42,272 nucleotides of DNA from a virus. Below, one piece after another: positions 29,698-37,065 of this stretch. Positions within the stretch are counted from its first letter, which is position 1. Every line of letters starts with the position of its first letter. The position numbers and the translations under genes are program-made. Below the pieces are notes generated by a model, which did not search any database, was not told where the DNA came from, and worked only from the letters and a program-made list of their open reading frames with translations. The stretch covers positions 1-42,272 of IMG/VR virus record IMGVR_UViG_3300023083_000003, one strand, 5' to 3'.

Positions 29698-30474
29698 TTA
29701 GATTAAATTTGGGTTAAATAAACTTTTGTTAATTGTTTGAGTGTCGGTCGACGGCTCGGTTTTATTTGCATCCAAAGTGCCTGCGGCGGCTTTAGCTTGA
29801 AATTTGCTCATTAATTCTTTTACACTTACCATCTCAGTATAGACTTTTAAATCTCCTGAAATAGAATCTGTAATTACTTTATCGAAATTCATTTCGTGTT
29901 CTTGCAAAAGTAAATCATATTTACTCTCGCTCAAAGACTTTTTCCATATGCCTGGAATATGCACGTCCTTATGGCTATCCACTACATTGCTTGGAGATAT
30001 AGCGCACTTAACACGTATTGTATTTTCGTCAATGACTTCTAAAGATAAAACAGGGGTAAGAAAATTAGATCCTTTTACAACCGCTGACCCTTCTATGTTT
30101 TTAGCTTCCAAAACTGCCCAAAAGTATTCAGATATATCATCTTTATTTAATATGTCTGTTGAATACTTATCGAAGTTTTCTTTGTTCTGTGTATATTCAG
30201 CCTCATCGTTATCATAACAGAACAAAAGTTTCATGTAACGCATTCCAACAGAATGGTTTAATACCCATCCGTTAAAATATTGCTTAAACATTTCTTCGTT
30301 TCTATCTCTCTTTACAATGGCTTCATATATCAAAACCTCAAGTTTGTCTATCCCATTATTTGCAGCTTTTTGAACCGAATCTAAAAGAACACAGGAAAAA
30401 TCAGATTTATGTATCTCTGATTTCTTTTTGTGAACAGCTAACTCACGGTCGGCTAATATTTCTTTTAATGTCAT
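29698..30474 (-). CDS. HK97-like prohead protease
   Basis: 258 residues. The segment FNGWVLNHSVGMRYMKLLF is a hallmark of a Bacteroidota phage protease family: NHS-containing loop with a conserved Gly-Met and following strand. IIVE-like end of the catalytic core (SNVVDSHKDVHIPGIW) and a helical, possibly scaffolding C-terminus (KVYTEMVSVKELMSKFQAKA) complete it. The HxS-type active site would be His at about residue 74 and a downstream Ser. It lies between portal and capsid genes as in HK97. A pre-protease start is shared with the 41-aa gene upstream. Confidence 0.7.
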   Translation of the reverse strand: MTLKEILADRELAVHKKKSEIHKSDFSCVLLDSVQKAANNGIDKLEVLIYEAIVKRDRNEEMFKQYFNGWVLNHSVGMRYMKLLFCYDNDEAEYTQNKENFDKYSTDILNKDDISEYFWAVLEAKNIEGSAVVKGSNFLTPVLSLEVIDENTIRVKCAISPSNVVDSHKDVHIPGIWKKSLSESKYDLLLQEHEMNFDKVITDSISGDLKVYTEMVSVKELMSKFQAKAAAGTLDANKTEPSTDTQTINKSLFNPNLI

Positions 30475-30596
30475 TTATTAATATTTTTATCCAAGTCTTT
30501 TAGCTTTTTTTGCAACTCCTGCTTAATTTGCGGGTTGGCTGTTGTTTGAATTTTGGCTATCAGTTCCTGTTTGATTTGATCTTTTTGCTGGCTCAT
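30471..30596 (-). CDS. Small helical protein overlapping the portal 3' end
   Basis: 41 residues (QQKDQIKQELIAKIQTTANP, then QELQKKLKDLDKNINK), strongly charged amphipathic helices. It overlaps the portal gene by 74 bases in another frame and the protease gene by ATGA. The coupling supports it, the overlap makes it less certain. Confidence 0.45.
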   Translation of the reverse strand: MSQQKDQIKQELIAKIQTTANPQIKQELQKKLKDLDKNINK

Positions 30597-31821
30597 AATC
30601 TAATTCACTAAATTCGGTATCTAAGATAGAATTAATTTCTTCAAGTTTAACACCCGCTTTCATTAAATTTATTAATGCTTCCGATTGCGCCTTATCTGTA
30701 TTGGCTTTATCTTTCAAATAAGCCTTTGTAAATGGCAGGTGCGACCATGATATTACAATATCTTTATCCTCATAACCGAATCTTTTTTCAAGCGAGTTAG
30801 TGAATAACTCACCTGCAGGTGATAGTGTATAGTCAACATGCGCCCCTCTTGCTTTTTCTTGATTTTCGTATGTAGCTCCCTTTTCGTTATAAGCTTCAAG
30901 AACTTCCCCTGGTATTCCGTAAAGGTTACCGACTTTGTAATAATCATCCCAGTACGCGCTATCAAGTTGCCCAATAACTGCCGCATCTTCAACAAAACGC
31001 TTAATGTCAATCATGGACTTTACAGCATGAACAGACTTAGGGCCGTTCATTTTCGTTTCAATATTTTGCTTTTCATCTTCGGCCATTGGCATTTGTGAAA
31101 CGTTAGATGGGTCTGCTTTGCCCGCTACCATATATTTGCCTGCGTATCGGGTGGTAATATTTTTTGCTTTTAATGATTCTTTAGAATTTCCAATTACCTG
31201 AAATAGCGCATCCACAGAAGAACGTCCACGAAACCAATCCCCGCTACCGTTTGTTAGATCTGCAATGTGTGATATGCGACCCCATTTTATCTGTATACTG
31301 CCGCCAGAAGCATAATTGTATGTTATTAGCTGATCGTTTATGGCTTTTTCTGTAGCACCAGATAGCACAATCATATCTTTATATTGCCGCATGCTATCGG
31401 GAAAAAACATCTTATAGCTATCAAGGAAATACATTTTATTGCTATCGGATGCAGCGTTATCACTATCTACATAACAATAGGCATTTCCCATCATCTTCCA
31501 AAACATGTAATCCCATAATAATTGGCTTTTTTGCTGAAATGGGTTGGGGTTCATTAATAATCGCAAAACCGGATCATTTTTCTTTTCAACGCCAGATTTA
31601 TTATAAACCGAAATCTTACCCAAAGAGAACATGTCGCACTGTAGTTTAAACACTTTAAGTACTGCGGGGTTTGAAAACACGGCCAACATTTTCAGCCTAT
31701 CTGTTTGCGGACTATCAAATTCGCTTCTGGGATCAAGTAGGAACAAGTCTTGCCCCCATTGTTCAGTAAGGTATGGTTGTAACCCGAATATAGATGCCCC
31801 TAATTGTTGAAACCAATTCAT
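30523..31821 (-). CDS. Portal protein (HK97 family)
   Basis: 432 residues. SQLLWDYMFWKMMGNAYCYVD (about 98-117) is the family's conserved core (the usual 'xxxWxxxxxGNaYxx'). SPAGELFTNSLEKRFGYEDKDIVI and the acidic C-terminus fit. Twelve copies form the DNA gate at a capsid vertex. ATG at 31821 follows TATATTTA by 6 bases. The gene is directly after the large terminase, as expected. Confidence 0.85.
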   Translation of the reverse strand: MNWFQQLGASIFGLQPYLTEQWGQDLFLLDPRSEFDSPQTDRLKMLAVFSNPAVLKVFKLQCDMFSLGKISVYNKSGVEKKNDPVLRLLMNPNPFQQKSQLLWDYMFWKMMGNAYCYVDSDNAASDSNKMYFLDSYKMFFPDSMRQYKDMIVLSGATEKAINDQLITYNYASGGSIQIKWGRISHIADLTNGSGDWFRGRSSVDALFQVIGNSKESLKAKNITTRYAGKYMVAGKADPSNVSQMPMAEDEKQNIETKMNGPKSVHAVKSMIDIKRFVEDAAVIGQLDSAYWDDYYKVGNLYGIPGEVLEAYNEKGATYENQEKARGAHVDYTLSPAGELFTNSLEKRFGYEDKDIVISWSHLPFTKAYLKDKANTDKAQSEALINLMKAGVKLEEINSILDTEFSELDYEPAKRSNQTGTDSQNSNNSQPAN

Positions 31822-31843
31822 TGGGGTTAAATATACAATTATT

Positions 31844-33211
31844 TTAGATATTCCTAATTATTCCTTCTTTTCTTAAATGTTCGGCTATATACCTGGCGGG
31901 GTCAATAAGATGATTGAATGTATCTTCCGGCTCTTCCAAAACAATACCATATCGATCTTCTTTACGGCTGTAGTTCTCCTGTTCCATCTCAATATTTAGG
32001 CTGCTTTCAGTATAGTAAACCCGCAATGAGTTAAGCAGGTCGATCCCGTCAATGATGCTGCCAGCCCCCTTTACTGCTGCAATGGCATAATCAAACCCGC
32101 ATGCCCGTAAAGCCAATATCTTTAATGGCCGGTTGCTATCGCATACGGTAACCACTTCTTTACCTAATCCTAACTTATTGAAATACCACATAATCAAACC
32201 TTCGTCAATTTTGTTTATTTCAATTAACTGATCTGGCGTTAAATTACCCCTTATCTCATTTTCAGAGCGGTAATTTTTTTCGTGTAGGTACAATCCTCCA
32301 TCGTAATATTTAGCCTCCAATACACCCATAGGATCAACTGCCCCCCAATCCACGCCATTGTATTTAGTTACATTTAATGCATGGTATTCATGATCTGGTA
32401 TTTTAGTCCATTTAAATATTCTGTTTGGTTTTTCAGATTTTAAACCTAACCCGTAAACCTGCCAGTTGAACAGATTTGAGCTATTCTTTGCCTCGTTATT
32501 TATACACCTCAATAACTCTTTTAGTTGCTTATCGGTAAATAATAAAGGGTTATTATTAAAGTCGTATACCCGCGCTAAATCTTCTGTTATTTGACTAGAT
32601 TCAACAACCTGCGCGGCTTTGATAGGCTGGTATCCCAATATCTTAATTCTTTGCTCTGGGGGGCAAAATGGGTTATCCCTGAAGGTGCTGTGCAATACTT
32701 TGCAGCGCGGGTCTTTCTTAATATCATCTACCCAATGCGATTGTTTAGGATTCCAGTCAATGATAACAATGTCGGACGTTCTCATATCCAACTGATCGAA
32801 CGTTGCCCTGCTAATATTATACGGCTCATTAAGCCAAGTTACTTCACCTTGGAACCCGTGAACTTTATTAGGCTCATCCGTTCCGCAAATCTCAATAGTG
32901 CTTTTAGTGGGGAATGTAAATATGCTATCGGTTTTATTTAAAGTCACCTCATCGAACCTTTCCAGCGATGGGTAAACCTTATTCATATCATGGAGTACAG
33001 TATCTTTGCAATCCTTTTTAGTATCGCGCCATACCGATAGCCTGGCACGTTCTATAGCATTGGCATAGCAGTAATATATCTGCAACACGCTTCTGGTCTT
33101 GCTTGACCTACTGCTACCTTCTAAAACGAAATACCTATATTTCTTACTGCCATCTTCATTGGTTTGATTAATGGCATCCCATATTTGTTCATAGACAATT
33201 GTTGCCTGCAT
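31844..33211 (-). CDS. Terminase large subunit (ATPase and nuclease)
   Basis: 455 residues. ATPase: Walker A GSSRSSKT at 32-39, Walker B VTWLNEP at 124-130 with Glu129, coupling-type segments ending DWNPK at 152-156. Nuclease: GVDWGAVDP at 286-294 with Asp288 and VCDSNRP at 356-362 with Asp358, as in RNase H-like terminase nucleases (PBSX/Terminase_3-like). It cleaves concatemers and drives packaging. The ATG overlaps the small subunit stop (TAATG). Confidence 0.9.
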   Translation of the reverse strand: MQATIVYEQIWDAINQTNEDGSKKYRYFVLEGSSRSSKTRSVLQIYYCYANAIERARLSVWRDTKKDCKDTVLHDMNKVYPSLERFDEVTLNKTDSIFTFPTKSTIEICGTDEPNKVHGFQGEVTWLNEPYNISRATFDQLDMRTSDIVIIDWNPKQSHWVDDIKKDPRCKVLHSTFRDNPFCPPEQRIKILGYQPIKAAQVVESSQITEDLARVYDFNNNPLLFTDKQLKELLRCINNEAKNSSNLFNWQVYGLGLKSEKPNRIFKWTKIPDHEYHALNVTKYNGVDWGAVDPMGVLEAKYYDGGLYLHEKNYRSENEIRGNLTPDQLIEINKIDEGLIMWYFNKLGLGKEVVTVCDSNRPLKILALRACGFDYAIAAVKGAGSIIDGIDLLNSLRVYYTESSLNIEMEQENYSRKEDRYGIVLEEPEDTFNHLIDPARYIAEHLRKEGIIRNI

Positions 33212-33717
33212 TAATCTTCTGGTATTGGCCTAACAATCTCAACCTTTAAGGTAGTAGGTTTTTCTACTTTTTGCTCGTTGTCTTTTTCGTATAATCCTAA
33301 ATGCCTTGCAAGTTTCTCCAACGCGGCAAGTTTATCGTAAAGTTTAATTTCTTTGTTTATGCCTATGACTTCATGTTGCGAATATTCCTCATATGTTTTA
33401 ACAGAGGCTAATGCGGCCGCCTCGTTATCATCAAGGTCGGTAATGGCTTTTAGCTTATCATCACCAGTATAGTAATTGCGAATATCAGAAAACGCCAAAC
33501 GAGCAACTTCAGCTAATACTTTTTCGCGCGTTACCCCTGTTTTTTCAGAGTAAGCAGCTTTTAGCATTTGCAAATATTCTGAAACATCAGCACGCTCTAA
33601 TAATCTACATGCCTCAACAGCAGCTCCACTATCGGCGTAACCTGCGTAACGTGCTGATAGTGCGCCATTTAGCGTTTCAAAGTACTTGTCTGCGAATCTT
33701 TTATGCTGATCTAACAT
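33211..33717 (-). CDS. Terminase small subunit
   Basis: 168 residues from ATG 33717; an upstream TTG at 33765 would directly abut the nuclease gene and adds a hydrophobic leader, so it is less likely. HKRFADKYFETLNGALSARY is the small-terminase DNA-binding helix region (family XtmA/Terminase_2), followed by a helical oligomerisation domain and a proline-rich end. Recognises phage DNA for packaging. Stop overlaps the large-subunit ATG. Confidence 0.75.
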   Translation of the reverse strand: MLDQHKRFADKYFETLNGALSARYAGYADSGAAVEACRLLERADVSEYLQMLKAAYSEKTGVTREKVLAEVARLAFSDIRNYYTGDDKLKAITDLDDNEAAALASVKTYEEYSQHEVIGINKEIKLYDKLAALEKLARHLGLYEKDNEQKVEKPTTLKVEIVRPIPED

Positions 33718-33765
33718 GTTAGCTTTTATTAGCAAACCAAATATAACAATTTTTTCATAATCCAA

Positions 33766-34236
33766 TTAAACTCCATGCTTATTTAAAAACTCATTAGCGG
33801 CATCTTCTTGTTTAGCATCCCAACTAATATAATCAAAGTTATCAAAAGGCTTTAAATTACCGCTTATATAGCGTTCAATTATTTCTAAGCAGTTAGTTAT
33901 GCCAATTCCAAAATAAACAGCGTGGCCGGCTTGTATTAAAGCCTGGTGACACTTATACTGTTCTTCGTAGTGTCTGTTAGTAAAGCGGTTGATACGTTTC
34001 TGGAATAACTCTGTGCCGTTTGCTTTGTTTTCGATCATTAGGCTATGATAGCCGCCGGATGATAAATAGATACGGGTATCGGGCCAACCTGAACGGGAAT
34101 TGTTTTTCTTAATCATGTTTTGCTTAACCTTGTTCCTTGCGCCTTCCCTTTCCACGGTTTCAAACTCAATGGTTGGGTGGTGGTTTTTGAGGTAGGAGGC
34201 GATTGCGCCTTGTTCGCGGGATTCTTTAAAAATCAT
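33766..34236 (-). CDS. VRR-NUC domain nuclease
   Basis: 156 residues, close to the minimal VRR-NUC size. GWPDTRIYLSSGGYHSLMIENKANG pattern (Gly50-Trp-Pro-Asp53, then Glu69-x-Lys71) is the PD-(D/E)XK-type core of the VRR-NUC family; HYEEQYKCHQALIQAGHAVYFG continues it. Such phage enzymes are structure-specific or site-specific nucleases, often next to terminases or in replication modules, and may resolve branched DNA before packaging. ATG overlaps the preceding small gene (ATGA). Confidence 0.85.
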   Translation of the reverse strand: MIFKESREQGAIASYLKNHHPTIEFETVEREGARNKVKQNMIKKNNSRSGWPDTRIYLSSGGYHSLMIENKANGTELFQKRINRFTNRHYEEQYKCHQALIQAGHAVYFGIGITNCLEIIERYISGNLKPFDNFDYISWDAKQEDAANEFLNKHGV

Positions 34237-34403
34237 TGCAGGATATAATGAGGATTAACCTTATCAATTGAATGATGGACATTTCTATTGACATATACTA
34301 TTTGACATATAATTTGATGCCCATATTCATTATCTTCATAATAAACACTTAGTGACTTATCCTCAACCTTAAGGAGTTCGTCAATTATTTCTTCTACTGT
34401 CAT
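34233..34403 (-). CDS. Small hypothetical protein, 56 aa
   Basis: EEIIDELLKVEDKSLSVYYE (helix and acidic strand), then QIICQIVYVNRNVHHSIDKV. Coupled to the VRR-NUC gene by ATGA and 9 bases downstream of the preceding stop. No family recognised. Confidence 0.5.
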   Translation of the reverse strand: MTVEEIIDELLKVEDKSLSVYYEDNEYGHQIICQIVYVNRNVHHSIDKVNPHYILQ

Positions 34404-34412
34404 GGATATTAA

Positions 34413-34643
34413 TTATAAAATAGATTTATACTTGTCTTTATTTAATCTGTAATACTTGATGCAACTCCATTTGCTTTCTTTTGCTAATTCTAAGCAGCTA
34501 TTCCTTAATAAGAAATCAAACTTCTGCTTAGTGATTTCTTCGTGAATTGGCAAGATAGTATAGTGCAAACCATCAAATTCCAAAAGAGTATTTGGCTGAC
34601 TTAGGTAAGATAAAATTAAACGTATATCTTTTAGTTTTCTCAT
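34413..34643 (-). CDS. Small hypothetical protein, 76 aa
   Basis: Helix-strand layout (KLKDIRLILSYLSQPN, LLEFDGLHYTILPIHEE) with a basic C-terminal half (ELAKESKWSCIKYYRLNKDKY). Part of a run of small genes leading to the terminase. Unrecognised. Confidence 0.5.
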   Translation of the reverse strand: MRKLKDIRLILSYLSQPNTLLEFDGLHYTILPIHEEITKQKFDFLLRNSCLELAKESKWSCIKYYRLNKDKYKSIL

Positions 34644-34649
34644 AATAAA

Positions 34650-34859
34650 TTACCCTTCATATTCTGGCAAGTTGGCAAACTCATCCTCTGTCATATATAC
34701 AACCGAAATAGTATACTGAACGTTTTCTCTGTCTGACGGGTGTGTATCCCCTAAGTCCATTTCGATATGTTGCATAACATCATTGATGCTTGCCAAATAC
34801 AAACCGCCCAAATCAGCATTATCGCTAAGTTGGTAATACATTTCTTTTTCGTTGTTCAT
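34650..34859 (-). CDS. Small acidic hypothetical protein, 69 aa
   Basis: NNEKEMYYQLSDNADLGGLY, then IEMDLGDTHPSDRENVQYTI and a strand-rich end (VVYMTEDEFANLPEYEG). Acidic with no motif. Six-base gap to the next gene. Unrecognised. Confidence 0.5.
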   Translation of the reverse strand: MNNEKEMYYQLSDNADLGGLYLASINDVMQHIEMDLGDTHPSDRENVQYTISVVYMTEDEFANLPEYEG

Positions 34860-34874
34860 TCTTTATTTCTCCTT

Positions 34875-35165
34875 TCAATGATTAATTATTTTTAAGCATA
34901 AATCATTATACTTATTTAGAGCATTATTATAATCTCTGCCAGTACTCCATGCCGTAATTCCAAACTGATTATCGCCAGCCATTGCTTCATGCGCTTCTAT
35001 TTTAACGCCTGATATCTCACGTTCTTGATATTTATTTATTTTAAATACTTCGTGACCTATCAGGTCACCGTTATAGAATTGTGCGTAAATAGCATATACG
35101 TCATTACGATTTAGCTGTTCGTATATAAATACATTCTTTTTGATTGTTTTTTCTAATGGTTTCAT
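34875..35165 (-). CDS. Conserved Bacteroidota phage small protein (YGYEVF-type)
   Basis: 96 residues. The pattern VYAIYAQFYNGDLIGHEVFKI and QFGITAWSTGRDYNNALNKY resembles a small phage family of Bacteroidota with consensus ending in 'AW...A...f..L'. Function unknown. Begins 2 bases after the upstream stop. Confidence 0.6.
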   Translation of the reverse strand: MKPLEKTIKKNVFIYEQLNRNDVYAIYAQFYNGDLIGHEVFKINKYQEREISGVKIEAHEAMAGDNQFGITAWSTGRDYNNALNKYNDLCLKIINH

Positions 35166-35167
35166 AT

Positions 35168-35371
35168 TTATTTTCGTTTTAAGATTTCAATTTTAGTTTC
35201 CTCACAAACCAAAACATCCCCCAACATATCATTATCCCGGTCGATCATATATTGCGCGACTATTGGGGATACGATGAGTTCTTTCGGTTTGTAATACTTT
35301 CGCTGTACTTTAGGCTGGTCTTGCCCACCCATAAATAACAGGCCGGCGTTTGCTATTTGGGTTTTGTTCAT
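35168..35371 (-). CDS. Small hypothetical protein, 67 aa
   Basis: Basic, with GGQDQPKVQRKYYKPKELIV at the centre and a hydrophobic-helical middle (SPIVAQYMIDRDNDMLGDVL). No motif. Part of the same short-gene operon. Confidence 0.5.
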   Translation of the reverse strand: MNKTQIANAGLLFMGGQDQPKVQRKYYKPKELIVSPIVAQYMIDRDNDMLGDVLVCEETKIEILKRK

Positions 35372-35380
35372 GGTGTTAAA

Positions 35381-35596
35381 TTATTGATCGCAATAGTCTG
35401 TATAAATACAATCAAAATCGTAAATAACCCCATCTAACAAAGGACCATCTTCCATGTCTACTAATTTAAATCCGTTATTTAGATATGCAATAGCATCATC
35501 ATGGTCTTTGGTTGATAATTTATTTCTTTCGAATCTATTCCGCTCAATTTTTAGAGCTTTAATTAATAATTGTCTTTTTTCGTGTTGTGTTTTCAT
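35381..35596 (-). CDS. Small hypothetical protein, 71 aa
   Basis: Helical N-terminal half (HEKRQLLIKALKIERNRFE) and acidic C-terminal half (VDMEDGPLLDGVIYDFDCIY). No recognised family; the acidic end may be a DNA-mimic or partner-binding segment, which is speculation. Confidence 0.5.
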   Translation of the reverse strand: MKTQHEKRQLLIKALKIERNRFERNKLSTKDHDDAIAYLNNGFKLVDMEDGPLLDGVIYDFDCIYTDYCDQ

Positions 35597-35602
35597 AATT
35601 TT

Positions 35603-35836
35603 TTAAAAAGGTAATTCATCTGTTTCATTTGTACCGCACTCAAATTTTGTCATGTCGGTAATGGTTAGCTGCAGGCCGAGTGTTTCGATAGTGGACGATA
35701 TTATTGCTTCAAGAGAATATGCATTAATTATAACATCGGTATTAATATACTTAATATCCATCAAATGGTCTAATATATCCGCTATTTTAAATGTTAGGTC
35801 TTGTTGGGTGTAGGGGGTAGTTTTAATGTTTTTCAT
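35603..35836 (-). CDS. Small protein with SSB-like C-terminal DELPF tail
   Basis: 77 residues from ATG 35836 (an upstream ATG at 35866 lies in the repeat region and is rejected). It ends TNETDELPF. Bacterial SSB proteins end in an acidic tail closing in -PF; Bacteroidota SSBs typically end DDLPF, so this tail can bind host SSB partners such as RecQ, PriA or DNA Pol III chi-like proteins. The rest (a helical ADILDHLMDIKYINTDVIIN segment) does not look like an OB fold. First gene downstream of the origin-like region. Confidence 0.55.
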   Translation of the reverse strand: MKNIKTTPYTQQDLTFKIADILDHLMDIKYINTDVIINAYSLEAIISSTIETLGLQLTITDMTKFECGTNETDELPF

Positions 35837-35888
35837 TGTTTTTAGTGTAAAGTCGTGTAAATGCAATATTGCAAAATGGGGGAAATAT

Positions 35889-35914
35889 TTTATGCATCAG
35901 TTTGCTCAAAAGGG
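35889..35914. repeat. 26-base direct repeat, copy 1
   Basis: Identical to 36064-36089; 175 bases apart start to start. The sequence begins TTTATGCATC and ends CAAAAGGG. In both copies it follows a nearby GCAATATTGCAAA block, so a segment of about 50 bases seems to have been duplicated around the AT-rich core. Confidence 0.9.
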
Positions 35915-35979
35915 GCAAATTGCGGAAATTGCAAATTCCCGTAGCCGGCATTAGGGTACTCTATAAAATATATAATATA

Positions 35980-35995
35980 AACTAAATATTTAGTT
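35980..35995. repeat. Perfect 16-base palindrome in AT-rich core
   Basis: AACTAAATATTTAGTT equals its own reverse complement. It lies in a run of TATA-like bases (35960-36020), midway between the duplicated arms, and could be a protein binding site or a site of local melting. Confidence 0.7.
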
Positions 35996-36063
35996 ATATA
36001 TACTTTATATATATTGTACCTCTTATTTCATGTTTTGGTTACGCAATATTGCAAAGTCTGCAA

Positions 36064-36089
36064 TTTATGCATCAGTTTGCTCAAAAGGG
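36064..36089. repeat. 26-base direct repeat, copy 2
   Basis: Exact second copy of 35889-35914. The flanks differ slightly: GCAATATTGCAAA precedes it closely here, and a further degenerate TTGCGGATATTGCA follows at about 36110. Confidence 0.9.
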
Positions 36090-36127
36090 CGTTTTCATAT
36101 TGTTTCATTTTGCGGATATTGCAGAAA

Positions 36128-36445
36128 TTAAATTGAATTTGCCAGGTTTGTTTCATCGTTTATCTGTTTAAGTTGGTTTTTCAGAGCGATATTTTGCGCG
36201 AAAAGGTGCTTGCATTCCGTTTGTAACGTGGCGTTTGCTGATGCCAGTAAATTAAACGTTTCGGTTATGTCCAATAATTTCAATAGCCTTTCCCGGCTTA
36301 CTTTTGCGCGTTCTGTCATGCCGTTTTTTGACACGTAATCAACGTTCTCCTGTAGCATCTCGCATACTATTGCCGTTATATGCGTCATGGCAACAGATGG
36401 CGTTAAAACGTCTATGCGTTGGGATTGTATGTAGGTGGGGGTCAT
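36128..36445 (-). CDS. Coiled-coil hypothetical protein upstream of candidate origin
   Basis: 105 residues. N-terminal half mixed (TYIQSQRIDVLTPSVAMTHI), then long helices (RAKVSRERLLKLLDITETFN; NATLQTECKHLFAQNIALKNQ). Ends at the edge of the repeat region. Could be a replication accessory; no motif. ATG overlaps the preceding stop (ATGA). Confidence 0.55.
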   Translation of the reverse strand: MTPTYIQSQRIDVLTPSVAMTHITAIVCEMLQENVDYVSKNGMTERAKVSRERLLKLLDITETFNLLASANATLQTECKHLFAQNIALKNQLKQINDETNLANSI

Positions 36446-36633
36446 AAACTTTTTATAACTTTTTCTGCATTTATCCTAAATCCATTTAATTCATTTTTAC
36501 TACATCCTTTGTAACAACTATCTATAAATGGAGTTAAGGCTTTTATCAAATCTTCAATAATTTCTTTCTGTTTGTTGACTTCTGCTTCTAACACCACGAT
36601 AGCCATATCTTTATCTAATTTTTTATAAATCAT
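36442..36633 (-). CDS. Small coiled-coil hypothetical protein
   Basis: 63 residues, one predicted helix with heptads (KDMAIVVLEAEVNKQKEIIE) plus DSCYKGCSKNELN with two cysteines. Coupled by ATGA on both sides. Function unknown. Confidence 0.55.
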   Translation of the reverse strand: MIYKKLDKDMAIVVLEAEVNKQKEIIEDLIKALTPFIDSCYKGCSKNELNGFRINAEKVIKSL

Positions 36634-37064
36634 ACCATTTCAAATAATAATTTTTGTTCAATAGGATGTTTATCAATTCTTGGACGACTTGGCACAGACC
36701 AAGAACCACCACCGCGTATACCAACTAAATGCCAATTGGAGGCCCTTAAACTTGCTCCATTTTCACTTTCTAAAATATAGGTTATTAGTTTTTTATATCC
36801 CATATTTTTTGCTATTCTCCAACATGCAGAATATAACATACTACAAGCGTTTTTAGTCCCATCTGTACACAATCTGGTAACCTCTGCTGTTATGCCATTT
36901 TGTAACATTCTTGCCACTGGCCTGCCTACTACAGCAACGCCGACTATTTTACCGTTTTCAACTACGCTAATCTGAAAAATACTACCAACTGGTTTCTTAT
37001 GGTGTCTATGATGTTGTGATATAAACTCAAATGCTTGTTTTTGAAATATTGGTGTAACTTCCAT
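36630..37064 (-). CDS. XF1762-family (GNAT-like) protein
   Basis: 144 residues from ATG 37064, immediately after the DUF3987 stop. The family signature is almost complete: ISQHHRHHKKPVGSIFQISV, GVAVVGRPVARMLQNG, AEVTRLCTDGTKNACSMLYS, RIAKNMGYKKLITYILES and GSWSVPSRPRID. The family is widespread in phages and resembles acetyltransferases, but no substrate is known. The upstream start at 37100 would overlap the previous gene. Confidence 0.85.
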   Translation of the reverse strand: MEVTPIFQKQAFEFISQHHRHHKKPVGSIFQISVVENGKIVGVAVVGRPVARMLQNGITAEVTRLCTDGTKNACSMLYSACWRIAKNMGYKKLITYILESENGASLRASNWHLVGIRGGGSWSVPSRPRIDKHPIEQKLLFEMV

Positions 37065-37065
37065 A

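Larger units (their letters stand above)
35837..36127. other. Repeat-rich AT region, candidate replication origin or control region
   Basis: 291 bases without a gene. Two copies of a 26-base block (35889-35914 and 36064-36089), two copies of GCAATATTGCAAA (35863-35875 and 36043-36055) and two TTGCGGA-type blocks (35920-35937, 36110-36129) flank a very AT-rich core, which holds a perfect 16-base palindrome at 35980-35995. Two GTGTAAA motifs (35845-35851, 35855-35861) lie at the left edge. Repeats flanking an AT-rich core are typical of iteron origins. A tandem promoter-operator array is the alternative. Confidence 0.55.
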
